Below, piece by piece: positions 50,882 through 60,725 of a stretch of DNA of 64,000 nucleotides (position 1 is its first letter; each line of letters begins with the position of its first letter). The notes under the pieces were generated by a model. That model saw only the letters and a program-made list of their open reading frames with translations. It ran no database searches and was not told the origin of the DNA. The translations under genes were made by a program, and so were the position numbers. Source of the stretch: DATKJS01 sp050015275 (lineage in GTDB: Bacteria > Acidobacteriota > Aminicenantia > Aminicenantales > Saccharicenantaceae); the NCBI GenBank assembly GCA_050015275.1, contig JBEKBS010000001.1, forward strand, positions 124,001 through 188,000, read 5' to 3'.

Positions 50882-52759
50882 ATGAAAACCGGCCAGGGTT
50901 ACGATGTTATCGTGGTCGGGGCCGGCCACGCCGGCTGCGAAGCGGCGGCTGCCGTCTGCGCCATGGGCCTCAAGGCCTGCCTGGTCACGATCCACCTCGA
51001 TACGATCGCCCAGATGTCCTGCAACCCGGCCATCGGCGGACTGGCCAAAGGTCATCTCGTTCGCGAGATCGATGCCCTGGGGGGGCTGATGGGGGAGATG
51101 ACGGACGAGACGGGCATCCAATTCCGGCTCCTCAACCGGAGCCGGGGAGGGGCGGTCCAGGCCCCCAGGGCCCAATGCGACAAGGCCCGCTACCGGCTGA
51201 CCATGAAGCGCCGTCTAGAGGGGATTCCCGGCCTGACAGTCTTTCAGGGCATCGTTTCCGATGTCGTCGTCAGGGGCGGTCGGGCCTGGGGGATCAGGAC
51301 CTTGGACGGGACGGTCATCGACAGCCGGGCGGTCATCCTGACCCCCGGGACCTTTCTCAACGGGGTCATACATATCGGGCTTGAGAGCTATCCGGCCGGA
51401 CGGGCCAACGAACCCCCTTCAGTCGAGCTGGCCGCGGCCCTGAAAAAAATGGGCCTGAGGGGGATCCGGCTGAAAACTGGCACTCCCATGCGGCTTGACG
51501 GGAACACAATCGGCTGGGAGAACTTCACGGCCCAACCGGGGGATGACGAGCCCGTGACCTTTTCCTTCCGGACCCGGAAGGCGGTCGAAAATAAGGTCCT
51601 CTGCCATGTGGGGTATACGAACGACCAAACCCACGCCGTGATCCGCAAGAGCCTGGATAAATCCCCTCTATACAGCGGAAAGATAACCGGCATCGGGCCC
51701 CGCTATTGCCCCTCTATCGAAGACAAGGTGGTCAAGTTCCCCCATCATACCCGCCACCAGTTCTTCTTGGAGCCGGAAGGGCTTGAAACGGTGGAAACCT
51801 ACGTCAACGGGATGTCCTCTAGCCTCCCATTTGAGGTCCAAAAGGAGATCCTGGCCACGATTCCCGGCCTGGACAGGGCCAAAATCCTGCGACCCGCCTA
51901 TGGGATCGAATACGACGCCGTCTCCCCTACCGAGCTTCTCCATACTCTCGAAACGAGGAAGATCAAGAGGCTCTACCTGGCCGGGCAGATCAACGGGACT
52001 TCCGGCTACGAAGAGGCGGCCGCCCAGGGGCTCATGGCGGGGATCAATGCCGGGCTCCAGATCCTGGGGAAAAAGCCTTTCATTCTGAGAAGGGACGAAG
52101 CCTATATCGGGGTGCTTATCGACGACCTGGTCACTCGGGGAATCGAGGAGCCATACCGGCTTTTCACCTCGAGGGCTGAGCACAGGCTTATCCTCCGGAT
52201 CGACAATGCGGACAGGCGACTCATGAAGTATGGCCATGAACTTGGGCTGATCCGGGCGGACGACTGGGAGGGATCCCTGAGAAAGTGGGAAAAATCAGAT
52301 AGAGTCATCAAGTTCCTGAGGGGAAAAAGGATCAAATTCGGTTCAGGGGAAACGATTTCCCTGTTCGATCACTTAAAAAAACCTGAAAACAGCCTTAAAA
52401 GTGTGATAGAATATGGGAAATTCAGCGAAGAATTGAGCAAAGAGGACATACGATTCGTCGAATCTGAGGTAAAATACGAAGGCTATATCCGGAAGCAGGA
52501 GAAGGAAATTGCCAGAGGCACAAGAACGGACCGGGCCAGGATCCCTGTGAAGCTCGATTTCAAACAAGTGCCCGGCCTTACCCGGGAGGCCATCGAGAGC
52601 CTCGAGAGGCTTAGGCCCGGGACGCTGGGCGAAGCCCGAAAGATCCCCGGAATGACCCCGGCCGCTATACACAACGTTGGCCTTTATCTGGAAGTCCAGA
52701 GGAAAAAAGCCCGCCGACGAGCTGATGTTCCACGTGAAACATGGCCCGAAGATGAATAA
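50882..52759 (+). CDS. mnmG: tRNA uridine 5-carboxymethylaminomethyl modification enzyme MnmG
   Basis: 625 residues with the FAD-binding start DVIVVGAGHAGCEAAAA, CNPAIGGLAKGHLVREIDALGG and TGTFLNG-type segment. It starts 8 bases after mnmE. Its 3' end carries the parS site and overlaps parA by eight bases. Confidence 0.96.
   Translation: MKTGQGYDVIVVGAGHAGCEAAAAVCAMGLKACLVTIHLDTIAQMSCNPAIGGLAKGHLVREIDALGGLMGEMTDETGIQFRLLNRSRGGAVQAPRAQCDKARYRLTMKRRLEGIPGLTVFQGIVSDVVVRGGRAWGIRTLDGTVIDSRAVILTPGTFLNGVIHIGLESYPAGRANEPPSVELAAALKKMGLRGIRLKTGTPMRLDGNTIGWENFTAQPGDDEPVTFSFRTRKAVENKVLCHVGYTNDQTHAVIRKSLDKSPLYSGKITGIGPRYCPSIEDKVVKFPHHTRHQFFLEPEGLETVETYVNGMSSSLPFEVQKEILATIPGLDRAKILRPAYGIEYDAVSPTELLHTLETRKIKRLYLAGQINGTSGYEEAAAQGLMAGINAGLQILGKKPFILRRDEAYIGVLIDDLVTRGIEEPYRLFTSRAEHRLILRIDNADRRLMKYGHELGLIRADDWEGSLRKWEKSDRVIKFLRGKRIKFGSGETISLFDHLKKPENSLKSVIEYGKFSEELSKEDIRFVESEVKYEGYIRKQEKEIARGTRTDRARIPVKLDFKQVPGLTREAIESLERLRPGTLGEARKIPGMTPAAIHNVGLYLEVQRKKARRRADVPRETWPEDE
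52726..52741. other. parS chromosome-partition site
   Basis: TGTTCCACGTGAAACA matches the consensus TGTTNCACGTGAAACA in all defined positions. It lies within the 3' coding end of mnmG, 11 bases before the chosen parA start, and is the only exact match I found in the window. ParB (53504) should bind and spread here. Confidence 0.92.
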
Positions 52760-53507
52760 GATCATCGCAGTTGCCAACCAGAAAGGCGGGGTTGGGAAGA
52801 CAACCACCGCGATCAACCTTTCAGCCTGCCTGGCGCTCAAGAACAAAAGGGTCCTGCTCGTGGATTTTGACCCCCAGGGGATGTCGACGCTCGGCCTGGC
52901 CAAGCCAAAAGAGCCGGGCAAGGGCGTTTATCAGGGTCTGATGAACGGAACGGACTTGATGGAATGCATCACGGGATGCGAATTGGACAACTTTTACCTC
53001 TGCCCATGCTCTCCAGAGCTATCCGGGGCCGAGGCCGAGCTTTTTACCGCCGAGCGGCGGGAGAAAAGGCTCATGGAAGCCGTCGAGAAGATCCGCAGGT
53101 ATTTCAATTTCATCCTTATTGACTGCCCTCCATCTCTCGGCTTTCTGACCATTAACGCTCTGACGGCCGCCGATTCGCTGATCATTCCCGTCCAGACGGA
53201 ATTCTTCTGTATGGAAGGGATCCCGGACCTTTTCCAGATGCTCGAAACAGTCCGGACATATTTCAACCCCAGGCTGGTCGTCGAAGGGATCCTGCTGACG
53301 ATGTACGACGAGCGGACAAACCTCTCTAAGCAGGTGGCAGAAGAGGTCAGAAGATCCCTCAAGCACATCCTCTTCGAAACGGTCATCCCGCGAAGCGTCC
53401 GCCTGGCCGAGGCACCGAGCTTTGGCAAGCCTATCGTGCTTTATGATATAAAGTCCAAGGGAGCCGAGGCCTATTTAAAACTCGCAGAGGAGATCCTGGA
53501 GAAATGA
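52752..53507 (+). CDS. parA: Chromosome partition ATPase ParA/Soj
   Basis: 251 residues from ATG 52752 (MNKIIAVANQKGGVGKTT, deviant Walker A). LLVDFDPQGMSTLGL and ILIDCPPSLGFLTINAL complete the ATPase. An in-frame ATG at 52725 would add nine residues that overlap parS. No N-terminal DNA-binding helix-turn-helix is present, so it is the short chromosomal type. Confidence 0.95.
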   Translation: MNKIIAVANQKGGVGKTTTAINLSACLALKNKRVLLVDFDPQGMSTLGLAKPKEPGKGVYQGLMNGTDLMECITGCELDNFYLCPCSPELSGAEAELFTAERREKRLMEAVEKIRRYFNFILIDCPPSLGFLTINALTAADSLIIPVQTEFFCMEGIPDLFQMLETVRTYFNPRLVVEGILLTMYDERTNLSKQVAEEVRRSLKHILFETVIPRSVRLAEAPSFGKPIVLYDIKSKGAEAYLKLAEEILEK

Positions 53508-54352
53508 GCAAAAAAGCCCTGGGAAAAGGCCTGGGGGCCTTCATCCCCGATGAATTCAGCATTTTGAAGGAAGAGAGGTTCGCCGAGGTCGAGATCGATG
53601 AGATCAAACCCAACCCCTTTCAACCCCGGATGAAGTTTGACGACCAATCCATCGAGGAGCTGGCCCAGTCGATCAGGGAATCCGGGGTCGTCCAACCCGT
53701 TATCGTGACCCCTGAAGACGATCATTACAAGATCATCGTCGGGGAGAGGCGATGGCGCGCGGCCCAGAAGGCCGGGCTGAGGAAGATCCCGGTCCTCATC
53801 CGTAACGTTCCCAGGGAGAAACAGCTGGAGATCTCGCTCATCGAAAACATCCACCGTGAGGAGCTGAATCCCCTGGAGATCGGCCAGGCGTACCAGCGTC
53901 TCATGGATGAACAAGGGTACACGCAGCAGGAAGTCGCTGAAAAAGTGGGAAAGGACAGGACTTCGGTGACGAACTACGTCCGGCTCCTGAAGTTGCCCCA
54001 AGAGATCCAGGACCATGTCAACGGAGGGGAGATCTCGATGGGACATGCCCGGGCCCTCCTTGCCCTCGAAGAAGCCTCTGCCCAACTCTTCGCCTGCCGC
54101 CAGGTTGTCGACAAAGGGCTCTCGGTCCGGAACACGGAGAAACTCGTGAACAGGCTGAAAGAGAGGCCCCCTCGGACCCAGCGCCACCTCGAGGACCCCG
54201 ACCTCCGCGCCCTCCAGGAGGAGATGCTCAAGATCCTAGGCACGAAGGTCCTGATTTCAGGCAGCCGGACGAAGGGGGTCCTGAAGATCTTCTATTTCTC
54301 GTTGGATGACCTCAACCGGATTTACGATAGGGTCAAAGGAGCCTCCCCATGA
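53504..54352 (+). CDS. parB: Chromosome partition protein ParB/Spo0J
   Basis: 282 residues. It has the N-terminal ParA-activating peptide (KALGKGLGAFIP), the CTP-binding ParB domain with GERRWRAAQKAGL and ENIHREELNPLEIGQAYQRL, a central helix-turn-helix and a C-terminal dimer domain. Start overlaps parA stop (ATGA). Confidence 0.95.
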   Translation: MSKKALGKGLGAFIPDEFSILKEERFAEVEIDEIKPNPFQPRMKFDDQSIEELAQSIRESGVVQPVIVTPEDDHYKIIVGERRWRAAQKAGLRKIPVLIRNVPREKQLEISLIENIHREELNPLEIGQAYQRLMDEQGYTQQEVAEKVGKDRTSVTNYVRLLKLPQEIQDHVNGGEISMGHARALLALEEASAQLFACRQVVDKGLSVRNTEKLVNRLKERPPRTQRHLEDPDLRALQEEMLKILGTKVLISGSRTKGVLKIFYFSLDDLNRIYDRVKGASP

Positions 54353-54744
54353 AAGACAAGCCGAGAGAGCTCAACGAGTCAAGGCTGGCCGGACTGATCG
54401 ACATGGATTCGGAGTTCAAGGGCGACCTGGTTTTCAAGGGGTCGTTCAGGATCGAAGGGTCCTTCAAGGGGACCATCACCTCGGACGCCCTCCTCGTTAT
54501 CGGCGAGAAAGGCAGGGTGGAGGCGGACGTCAAGGTGGGTCAGCTCGTCATCAACGGCGAGATCCGCGGCCATCTCGAGGCGACCGACCGGATTGAGATC
54601 CACAACAAGGGCCGCGTTTTCGGGACGGTCACCTCGCCGCGGCTGATCGTCGAGGAAGGGGCCTTCCTCGAAGCCACCTGCCAGACTCAGGCGGCGCCGG
54701 CGGGCGCGCCAGCCGCAGCCGCCGCGGAGCCGGCCGGCAAATAA
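54349..54744 (+). CDS. Bactofilin (DUF583 cytoskeletal protein)
   Basis: 131 residues: short N-terminal tail, a right-handed beta-helix core (~20-110) of hydrophobic repeats (GDLVFKGSFRIEGSFKGTI, VKVGQLVINGEIRGHL, RVFGTVTSPRLIVEEGA), and an Ala/Pro-rich tail. It is joined to parB by an ATGA overlap. In Myxococcus bactofilins scaffold ParABS near the poles, which the operon here suggests too. Confidence 0.88.
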   Translation: MKDKPRELNESRLAGLIDMDSEFKGDLVFKGSFRIEGSFKGTITSDALLVIGEKGRVEADVKVGQLVINGEIRGHLEATDRIEIHNKGRVFGTVTSPRLIVEEGAFLEATCQTQAAPAGAPAAAAAEPAGK

Positions 54745-54872
54745 TCTTGAGGCTCTCCCGGGTGTCGCCCGACTCCCGGTTCTTCGGTGCTTAATTCTTA
54801 TTATTCCTATAATTCATATAGTAATAGAGTATTATGCGGGCCCCGAAGCCAGAAAAAAACCGCCCGCCGCTC

Positions 54873-54901
54873 TTGAGTGCGGACGGCCCGAAGGATATAA
54901 T
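54873..54901 (+). promoter_or_regulatory. Promoter of pyrG
   Basis: TTGAGT (54873-54878), 17-base spacer, TATAAT (54896-54901), ~33 bases before the ATG. An AT-rich patch lies at 54785-54835 just upstream. Confidence 0.7.
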
Positions 54902-54933
54902 CTGAGGGAATCAATTCCGGTCGAGGCGGTTCG

Positions 54934-56556
54934 ATGAGCAAGTACATATTTGTCACGGGCGGAGTCATTTCCGGGCTGGGGAAAGGCATCGCGGCGGCCT
55001 CCATGGGGATGCTCCTCGAGAACCACGGTTACAAGATAACGATCCAGAAGTTCGACCCCTACCTCAACGTGGATCCCGGGACCATGAGCCCCTTCCAGCA
55101 CGGCGAAGTCTACGTGACCGACGACGGCGCGGAAACAGACCTCGACCTCGGGCACTACGAGCGCTTCACCTCCACCAGGACGACGCGGGCCCACAACTGG
55201 ACCGCGGGCAAGGTCTACGAGTCGCTCATCCGTAAGGAGCGGAAAGGGGAATACCTGGGCAAGACCGTGCAGGTGATCCCCCACGTGACGGACGAGATCA
55301 AGAAGGCCTTTCACGCCGTGGCCGACCGCAACCACATCGTTATCTGTGAGATCGGGGGGACGGTGGGCGACATCGAGAGCCTGCCCTTCCTCGAAGCGAC
55401 GCGGCAGATGAGACTGGCCCTCGGGGCCGACAATGCGATCTTCGTTCACCTGACCCTCATCCCGGCCATCGGGACGTCGGGAGAGCTCAAGACCAAGCCG
55501 ACCCAGCACAGCGTCAAGGAACTCCGGGCGATCGGCATCCAGCCCGACATCCTCCTCTGCCGGACGGGCCGGCCGCTCTCCCAGGACATCAAGTCGAAGA
55601 TCGCCCTTTTCACCAACGTCCCGGTCCAGGCCGTCATCACCGCCCGCGACGTCCAGAGCATCTATGAGATCCCCCTCAATTTCGCCGCCGAGGGCCTGGA
55701 CGGCATCATCCTCCGGATGCTCCATCTGCCCCGCAGCAAAAAGAACCTCTCCCGCTGGGAGGCCTTGGTGGACCGGATCAAGAACCCGAAGGACGAGGTG
55801 GACATCGGCCTCGTCGGGAAGTACGCGGGGCTCCACGACGCCTACATGAGCCTGAACCAGGCCCTCATCCACGGCGGCATAGCCAACCGCCTCAAGGTCA
55901 ACATCGACTGGATCGAGGCCGAAGACCTGGAGGAATGCGACCCTGCCGGCATCCTCGCGGTAAAAGACGGGATCCTCGTTCCGGGCGGTTTCGGCAAGCG
56001 GGGCATCGAGGGCAAGATCCGGGCGGCCACCTATGCCCGGGAGAGCGATGTCCCTTTCTTCGGGATCTGCCTGGGCATGCAGTGCGCCGCCATCGAGTTC
56101 TCCCGGTCGGTGGCCGGGCTCGAAAAGGCGAACAGCACCGAGTTCGCTCCCGATACGCCGCAGAAGACCATCGTCCGCTGGCGCGAGCTCGGCAAGGAGT
56201 TCGACATGGGGGGCACCATGCGGCTGGGCGCCTATCGCTGCGACCTCAAAAAGGGCTCCCTCGCCTATAAGGCTTATGGGAAGAGCCGGATCTCCGAGCG
56301 GCACCGCCACCGTTACGAATTCAACCCCGAGTTCGAAGACGTCCTGGTCCGGGCCGGGCTGGTGATCTCGGGGAGGAACCCGGATTACGGACTGGTCGAG
56401 ATCATCGAAGTCCCCGGCCACCCCTGGTTCCTCGGCTGCCAGTTCCACCCGGAGTTCAAATCCAAGCCGCTCGACCCGCACCCGCTCTTCAAGGCGTTCA
56501 TCGCGGCGAGCTATGCCAACCGCCTCAAGAAGGGCGGCCGACGCGGCCCGGCCTGA
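54934..56556 (+). CDS. pyrG: CTP synthase
   Basis: 540 residues. Amidoligase domain (KYIFVTGGVISGLGKGI, MSPFQHGEVYVTDDGAETDLDLGHYERF) and class I glutaminase domain (PFFGICLGMQ with the catalytic Cys, and CQFHPEF with His-Glu). It produces CTP, which is also the ParB ligand. GAGGCGG precedes the start. Confidence 0.97.
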   Translation: MSKYIFVTGGVISGLGKGIAAASMGMLLENHGYKITIQKFDPYLNVDPGTMSPFQHGEVYVTDDGAETDLDLGHYERFTSTRTTRAHNWTAGKVYESLIRKERKGEYLGKTVQVIPHVTDEIKKAFHAVADRNHIVICEIGGTVGDIESLPFLEATRQMRLALGADNAIFVHLTLIPAIGTSGELKTKPTQHSVKELRAIGIQPDILLCRTGRPLSQDIKSKIALFTNVPVQAVITARDVQSIYEIPLNFAAEGLDGIILRMLHLPRSKKNLSRWEALVDRIKNPKDEVDIGLVGKYAGLHDAYMSLNQALIHGGIANRLKVNIDWIEAEDLEECDPAGILAVKDGILVPGGFGKRGIEGKIRAATYARESDVPFFGICLGMQCAAIEFSRSVAGLEKANSTEFAPDTPQKTIVRWRELGKEFDMGGTMRLGAYRCDLKKGSLAYKAYGKSRISERHRHRYEFNPEFEDVLVRAGLVISGRNPDYGLVEIIEVPGHPWFLGCQFHPEFKSKPLDPHPLFKAFIAASYANRLKKGGRRGPA

Positions 56557-56649
56557 GACGGGGAGAACGGACGTAAATGAATGATAATAAACATAATACC
56601 TGATGGTTTCTGGACCTGAAGGCGCTGTCATCCCGGGAAGGAGGGAAGC

Positions 56650-58017
56650 GTGGACATCAACCCCAAGATCTTCAGGGAATACGACATCCGGGGGATCGTC
56701 GGCCAGGACCTGGACGACGGGGTCGCCAACCTCCTGGGCCGGGCCATCGGCACCTATTTCGCCGACCGCGGAAAAAAGGACGTAGCCGTCGGCCGGGACT
56801 GCCGCCTGAGTTCGCCCTCATTTTCCGCCGCGCTGACGGCCGGACTCCTCTCCACGGGCCGCGACGTCACGGACCTCGGCGTCATCCCCACGCCGCTGCT
56901 CTACTTCTCCGTATACGAGAAAAAAATGGAGTCCGGGGTGATGATCACGGGCTCCCACAACCCGCCGGAGTACAACGGCTTCAAGATGATGTCCGGAGAG
57001 GAAACCCTCTATGGCCAGCATATCCAGGACATTTACGGGGTCATCCAAAAGGGCCGCTTCGCGGAAGGGAAGGGCTCGTCCCGGGCATTCGACATCATCC
57101 CTGAATACCAGAGTTACGTGGCGGCGCAGGTCCATTTCGCGAAAAAGCTCAAGGTCATCGTGGACGCGGGCAACGGGACGGGAGGGCACGTCGCCGTCCC
57201 TCTGTTCGAGAGGCTCGGGTGCGAGGTCGTCCCCCTCTATTGCGAGATGGACGGGCGTTTCCCCAACCATCACCCCGACCCCACCCTACCCGAAGCGATG
57301 AAGGACCTCATCCGCACGGTCCGCGAGACCAAGGCAGACCTGGGGATCGGCTATGACGGGGATGCGGACAGGCTCGGCGTCGTGGATGACGAGGGGCGCC
57401 TCCTCTGGGGCGACCAGCTGATGATCGTCTTCGCCCGGGACATCCTCCCGTCCCATCCCGGGGCGGCGGTCATCTCGGAGGTCAAGGCGTCCAAGGTCCT
57501 CTACGACGAGATCGCCAGGCTCGGCGGGCGGCCCATCATGTGGCGGACCGGCCATTCCCTGATCAAGCAAAAGATCAAGGAGGAGAAGGCGGTCCTGGCC
57601 GGTGAGATGAGCGGCCACATCTTCTTCGCCGACCGCTGGTTCGGCTTCGATGACGCCATTTACTCCTCGGCCAGGCTTCTCGAGATCCTGGCGCGCTCGG
57701 CGAAAAAGCTCTCCGGGATGATGGCCGATTTCCCGACGACCTTCTCGACGCCCGAGATCCGGATCTACGCCTCCGACGAGGTCAAGTTCATGATCGTGGA
57801 CGAGGTCCGGCGCGCTCTCGCGGCGGACCACAAGGTGATCGACATCGACGGCGTCCGGGCCATCTTCCCCACGGGCTGGGGCCTGGTCCGGGCGTCCAAC
57901 ACCCAGGCCGTGATCGTCCTGCGGTTCGAGGCGGACACGGAGGAAGCCCTGGCCGCCATCCAGGCCGAGGTCCGGGGTGTCCTGGAGAGGACCATCAAGA
58001 AGCTCGGGCGGCCATGA
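56650..58017 (+). CDS. manB: Phosphomannomutase/phosphoglucomutase (AlgC/ManB type)
   Basis: 455 residues from GTG 56650, with GGAGG upstream. FREYDIRGIVG, the phosphoserine loop TGSHNPPEYNG, the metal loop GYDGDADRLG and the sugar loop GEMSGHIFF are intact. It converts mannose-6-P to mannose-1-P for the next gene's enzyme, or the glucose equivalents. Confidence 0.93.
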   Translation: MDINPKIFREYDIRGIVGQDLDDGVANLLGRAIGTYFADRGKKDVAVGRDCRLSSPSFSAALTAGLLSTGRDVTDLGVIPTPLLYFSVYEKKMESGVMITGSHNPPEYNGFKMMSGEETLYGQHIQDIYGVIQKGRFAEGKGSSRAFDIIPEYQSYVAAQVHFAKKLKVIVDAGNGTGGHVAVPLFERLGCEVVPLYCEMDGRFPNHHPDPTLPEAMKDLIRTVRETKADLGIGYDGDADRLGVVDDEGRLLWGDQLMIVFARDILPSHPGAAVISEVKASKVLYDEIARLGGRPIMWRTGHSLIKQKIKEEKAVLAGEMSGHIFFADRWFGFDDAIYSSARLLEILARSAKKLSGMMADFPTTFSTPEIRIYASDEVKFMIVDEVRRALAADHKVIDIDGVRAIFPTGWGLVRASNTQAVIVLRFEADTEEALAAIQAEVRGVLERTIKKLGRP

Positions 58018-59132
58018 TGAGAACGGCGGCGCGAAAGGACCCGGCGAAAGCCGGGATCGACCTCCGGGCGGTCATCCTGGCCGGGGGCCGCGGGACCAGG
58101 TTCTGGCCGCTCGGCCGGGCGAAGGAGCCGAAACAATTCCTTCCGATCGCCGGCCGGAAGTCCATGATCGAGGAAACGGTCGAGCGTATCCGTCCCCTCA
58201 TCCCGGCCGGGCGCACGCTGATGGTCGCCGACGCTGGCCAGACCCGGACCCTCCGGAAGCTCTTTCCGAAGATGACCGGGGCGAATTTCCTGGTCGAGCC
58301 GTTGGCCAGGAACACCGCGCCGTCCCTCATGCTGGCGACGGCCCGGATCTGGCTCGAAAATCCCGCAGCGGTCATCGCCGTCCTGGCCGCCGACCACCTC
58401 ATCCGGCAGCCGAAGGAGTTCCTCGGCAAGCTCAAGGCGGCCGCGGCTTTCGCCGCCGAGAATCCCTCGTTCGTGACCTTCGGCATCCGTCCGCGCTATC
58501 CCGCCACGGGGTACGGTTACATCCAATTCTCGAAGGGCCGGCCCCAAAAGCTCGGCCGGGAAATCTTCTACCCCGTCCGGGCCTTCAGGGAAAAGCCGAG
58601 CCTCGGGCTGGCCCGCCGCTTCCTGGCGGCGGGCGACTGCGCCTGGAATTCAGGGATGTTCGTCTGGCGAGCGGACGTCTTCGCCCAAAAGCTGGAGCGT
58701 TTCGCTCCGGACCTTTTCGCCCTATGGAAGCGGCTGATCGAGGCCCTGAGAGGAAAGGACTCAAGGCTTGTCCGGAACGTGTTCGAGAAGATCCCGGCCA
58801 CCTCCATCGATTATGCCCTGATGGAAAGGGTCAAGGGAGTCGTCGTCTGCGAGGGGGACTTCGGCTGGTCCGATGTCGGCGCCTGGTCCTCGTTATTCGA
58901 GATCTGGAAAAAGGACCCGGAGGGCAACGCCGCCCGCGGCGAATGCCTCGCCCTCGATTCCCGCGGGTGCCTGGTCTATAATCCGGGCCGGCTGACGGCT
59001 CTCGTCGGTGTCCGCGACCTCATCGTCATCGACGCCGGGGACGCCATCCTCGTCTGTTCGTCGAGCCAAGACCAGCGCGTGCGGGAGGTCGTCGAGGCGC
59101 TCCGGAAAATGAAGAAGGTCCGCTACCTGTGA
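58014..59132 (+). CDS. manC: Mannose-1-phosphate guanylyltransferase
   Basis: 372 residues. LRAVILAGGRGTRFWPLGRAKEPKQFL is the nucleotidyltransferase loop; AADHLI, GYGYIQ, FREKP, WNSGMFVW and the FGWSDVGAW motif follow. No C-terminal isomerase domain is present. It overlaps the mutase gene (ATGA) and makes GDP-mannose for surface polysaccharides. Confidence 0.93.
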   Translation: MMRTAARKDPAKAGIDLRAVILAGGRGTRFWPLGRAKEPKQFLPIAGRKSMIEETVERIRPLIPAGRTLMVADAGQTRTLRKLFPKMTGANFLVEPLARNTAPSLMLATARIWLENPAAVIAVLAADHLIRQPKEFLGKLKAAAAFAAENPSFVTFGIRPRYPATGYGYIQFSKGRPQKLGREIFYPVRAFREKPSLGLARRFLAAGDCAWNSGMFVWRADVFAQKLERFAPDLFALWKRLIEALRGKDSRLVRNVFEKIPATSIDYALMERVKGVVVCEGDFGWSDVGAWSSLFEIWKKDPEGNAARGECLALDSRGCLVYNPGRLTALVGVRDLIVIDAGDAILVCSSSQDQRVREVVEALRKMKKVRYL

Positions 59133-59193
59133 CGGATTTCGGAATATTTTTCGACGGGCATCGTCTAAAATTTGAGAGGAGGGATCTATACCC

Positions 59194-60714
59194 ATGAAAC
59201 GTTCTTTCTTGGCCCTTATGGCTCTCTTGGCATTCCCGACCCTCGCCGTCTTCGGCGCGGTCAACCTGGACGTGAAGGAGCACGTCCTCGGAAACGGCAT
59301 GAAGATCCTGATGATCCCCAAGCCCGGCGTCCCTCGCGTCGTCTGCCACATTTATTTCAAGGTCGGCTCGATCAACGAGAAACCGGGCATCACCGGGATC
59401 GCCCACATCCACGAACACATGATGTTCAAGGGCACGGAGATGATGGGCGTCACGGACTTCGCGAAGGACCAGGCCATCGACAAGCAGATCGACGAGGTCA
59501 TGGACCAGATCTACCACGAGAGGTACTGGAAGGCCGAAGGCGGCGATCAGGCGAAACTTGCCGACCTCCAGAAGCAGGGCGACGCCTTGATTGCGTCCGA
59601 AAAGCCGTACATCATCAAGGACGACCTCTGGACGCTTTACATGAAGAACGGCGGCACGGCCCTCAACGCCTCGACGGGGAACGAAAACACGGGCTACTAC
59701 GTCACCCTGCCGTCGAACAAGGTCGAGCTCCAGATGCTCCTCGAGTCGGACCGCATGCTCCACGCCTATTTCCGCGAGTTCTACTCCGAAAAAGACGTGA
59801 TCATGGAAGAGCGGCGCCTGAGCGAGAACCGGCCGGGCTTCTTCTTCGAAGAGCAGGTCAACGCGGCCTTTTACGCTGCGTCGCCCTATCACTGGGACGT
59901 CGTCGGCTGGATGGATGACATCCGGAAGATCACCAAGGCCGACCTCATCGATTTCCACAACAGGTACTATGTCCCCAACAACTGTGTCGCGATCTACGTC
60001 GGCGACATCGACCCGGCGGCGATCACCGCCATGGCCGAGAAATATTTCGGCCGGATCCCCAAGGGCCCTGACCTCGAGCCCATCCGCGACGGGGAGCCGC
60101 CGCAGTACAGCGAGAAACGGATGTACGGAGAGGGGCCGGCGCCGACGAGCCTGCAGATCATGTTCCACGCGCCCCAGGAAGGCCATCCCGACACGTCGGC
60201 CCTGTCGGTCCTGGCCGACGTCCTCGGCTCCGGCGGGGGCGGCGGTTTCCGCGGCGGCATGGGCGGCGGCGGGGGGACCGGGCGGCTCTACAAGATCCTC
60301 GTGAGAGACAAGCAGCTGGCCGTCAACGCTTCCGCCTCGAGCCGCACCCAGTGGTACGTGGGCTCCTTCCAGTTCAGCGCGACGCCGCGCTTCGACAAGA
60401 ACGTCCAGCCCGAGGACCTGGAGAAGGAGATCTGGTCCGAGATCGAAAAGATCAAGAAAGACGGCGCGACTCCGGAGGAGATCCAGAAGGCCAAGAACCG
60501 GAGCGAGGCCATGTTCGTCCGCAGCCTCGGCAGCACGATGGGGCTGGCGGGCCGGATCGGCCGGGCCGAGCTCAACCGCGGCTGGCACTCGATCATCGAC
60601 GACCTCGAGAGCGTGAAGAAGGTGACGAACGACGACATCAAGCGCGTCGCGGCCAAGTATTTCGTCAAGGACAACAGCTTGACGACCATCTACAAAAGGA
60701 AAATGGGGCGGTAA
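59194..60714 (+). CDS. Exported M16 zinc peptidase, catalytic partner
   Basis: 506 residues with signal peptide (MKRSFLALMALLAFPTLAVFG). The inverted zinc motif HxxEH is present as His71-x-x-Glu74-His75, and the downstream glutamate lies in MEERRLSEN. A ~40-residue helical insert follows the zinc helix, and a Gly-rich loop lies near residue 350. M16 proteins work as active/inactive pairs; the next gene is the inactive half. Confidence 0.92.
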   Translation: MKRSFLALMALLAFPTLAVFGAVNLDVKEHVLGNGMKILMIPKPGVPRVVCHIYFKVGSINEKPGITGIAHIHEHMMFKGTEMMGVTDFAKDQAIDKQIDEVMDQIYHERYWKAEGGDQAKLADLQKQGDALIASEKPYIIKDDLWTLYMKNGGTALNASTGNENTGYYVTLPSNKVELQMLLESDRMLHAYFREFYSEKDVIMEERRLSENRPGFFFEEQVNAAFYAASPYHWDVVGWMDDIRKITKADLIDFHNRYYVPNNCVAIYVGDIDPAAITAMAEKYFGRIPKGPDLEPIRDGEPPQYSEKRMYGEGPAPTSLQIMFHAPQEGHPDTSALSVLADVLGSGGGGGFRGGMGGGGGTGRLYKILVRDKQLAVNASASSRTQWYVGSFQFSATPRFDKNVQPEDLEKEIWSEIEKIKKDGATPEEIQKAKNRSEAMFVRSLGSTMGLAGRIGRAELNRGWHSIIDDLESVKKVTNDDIKRVAAKYFVKDNSLTTIYKRKMGR

Positions 60715-60725
60715 GGAGGATGACC

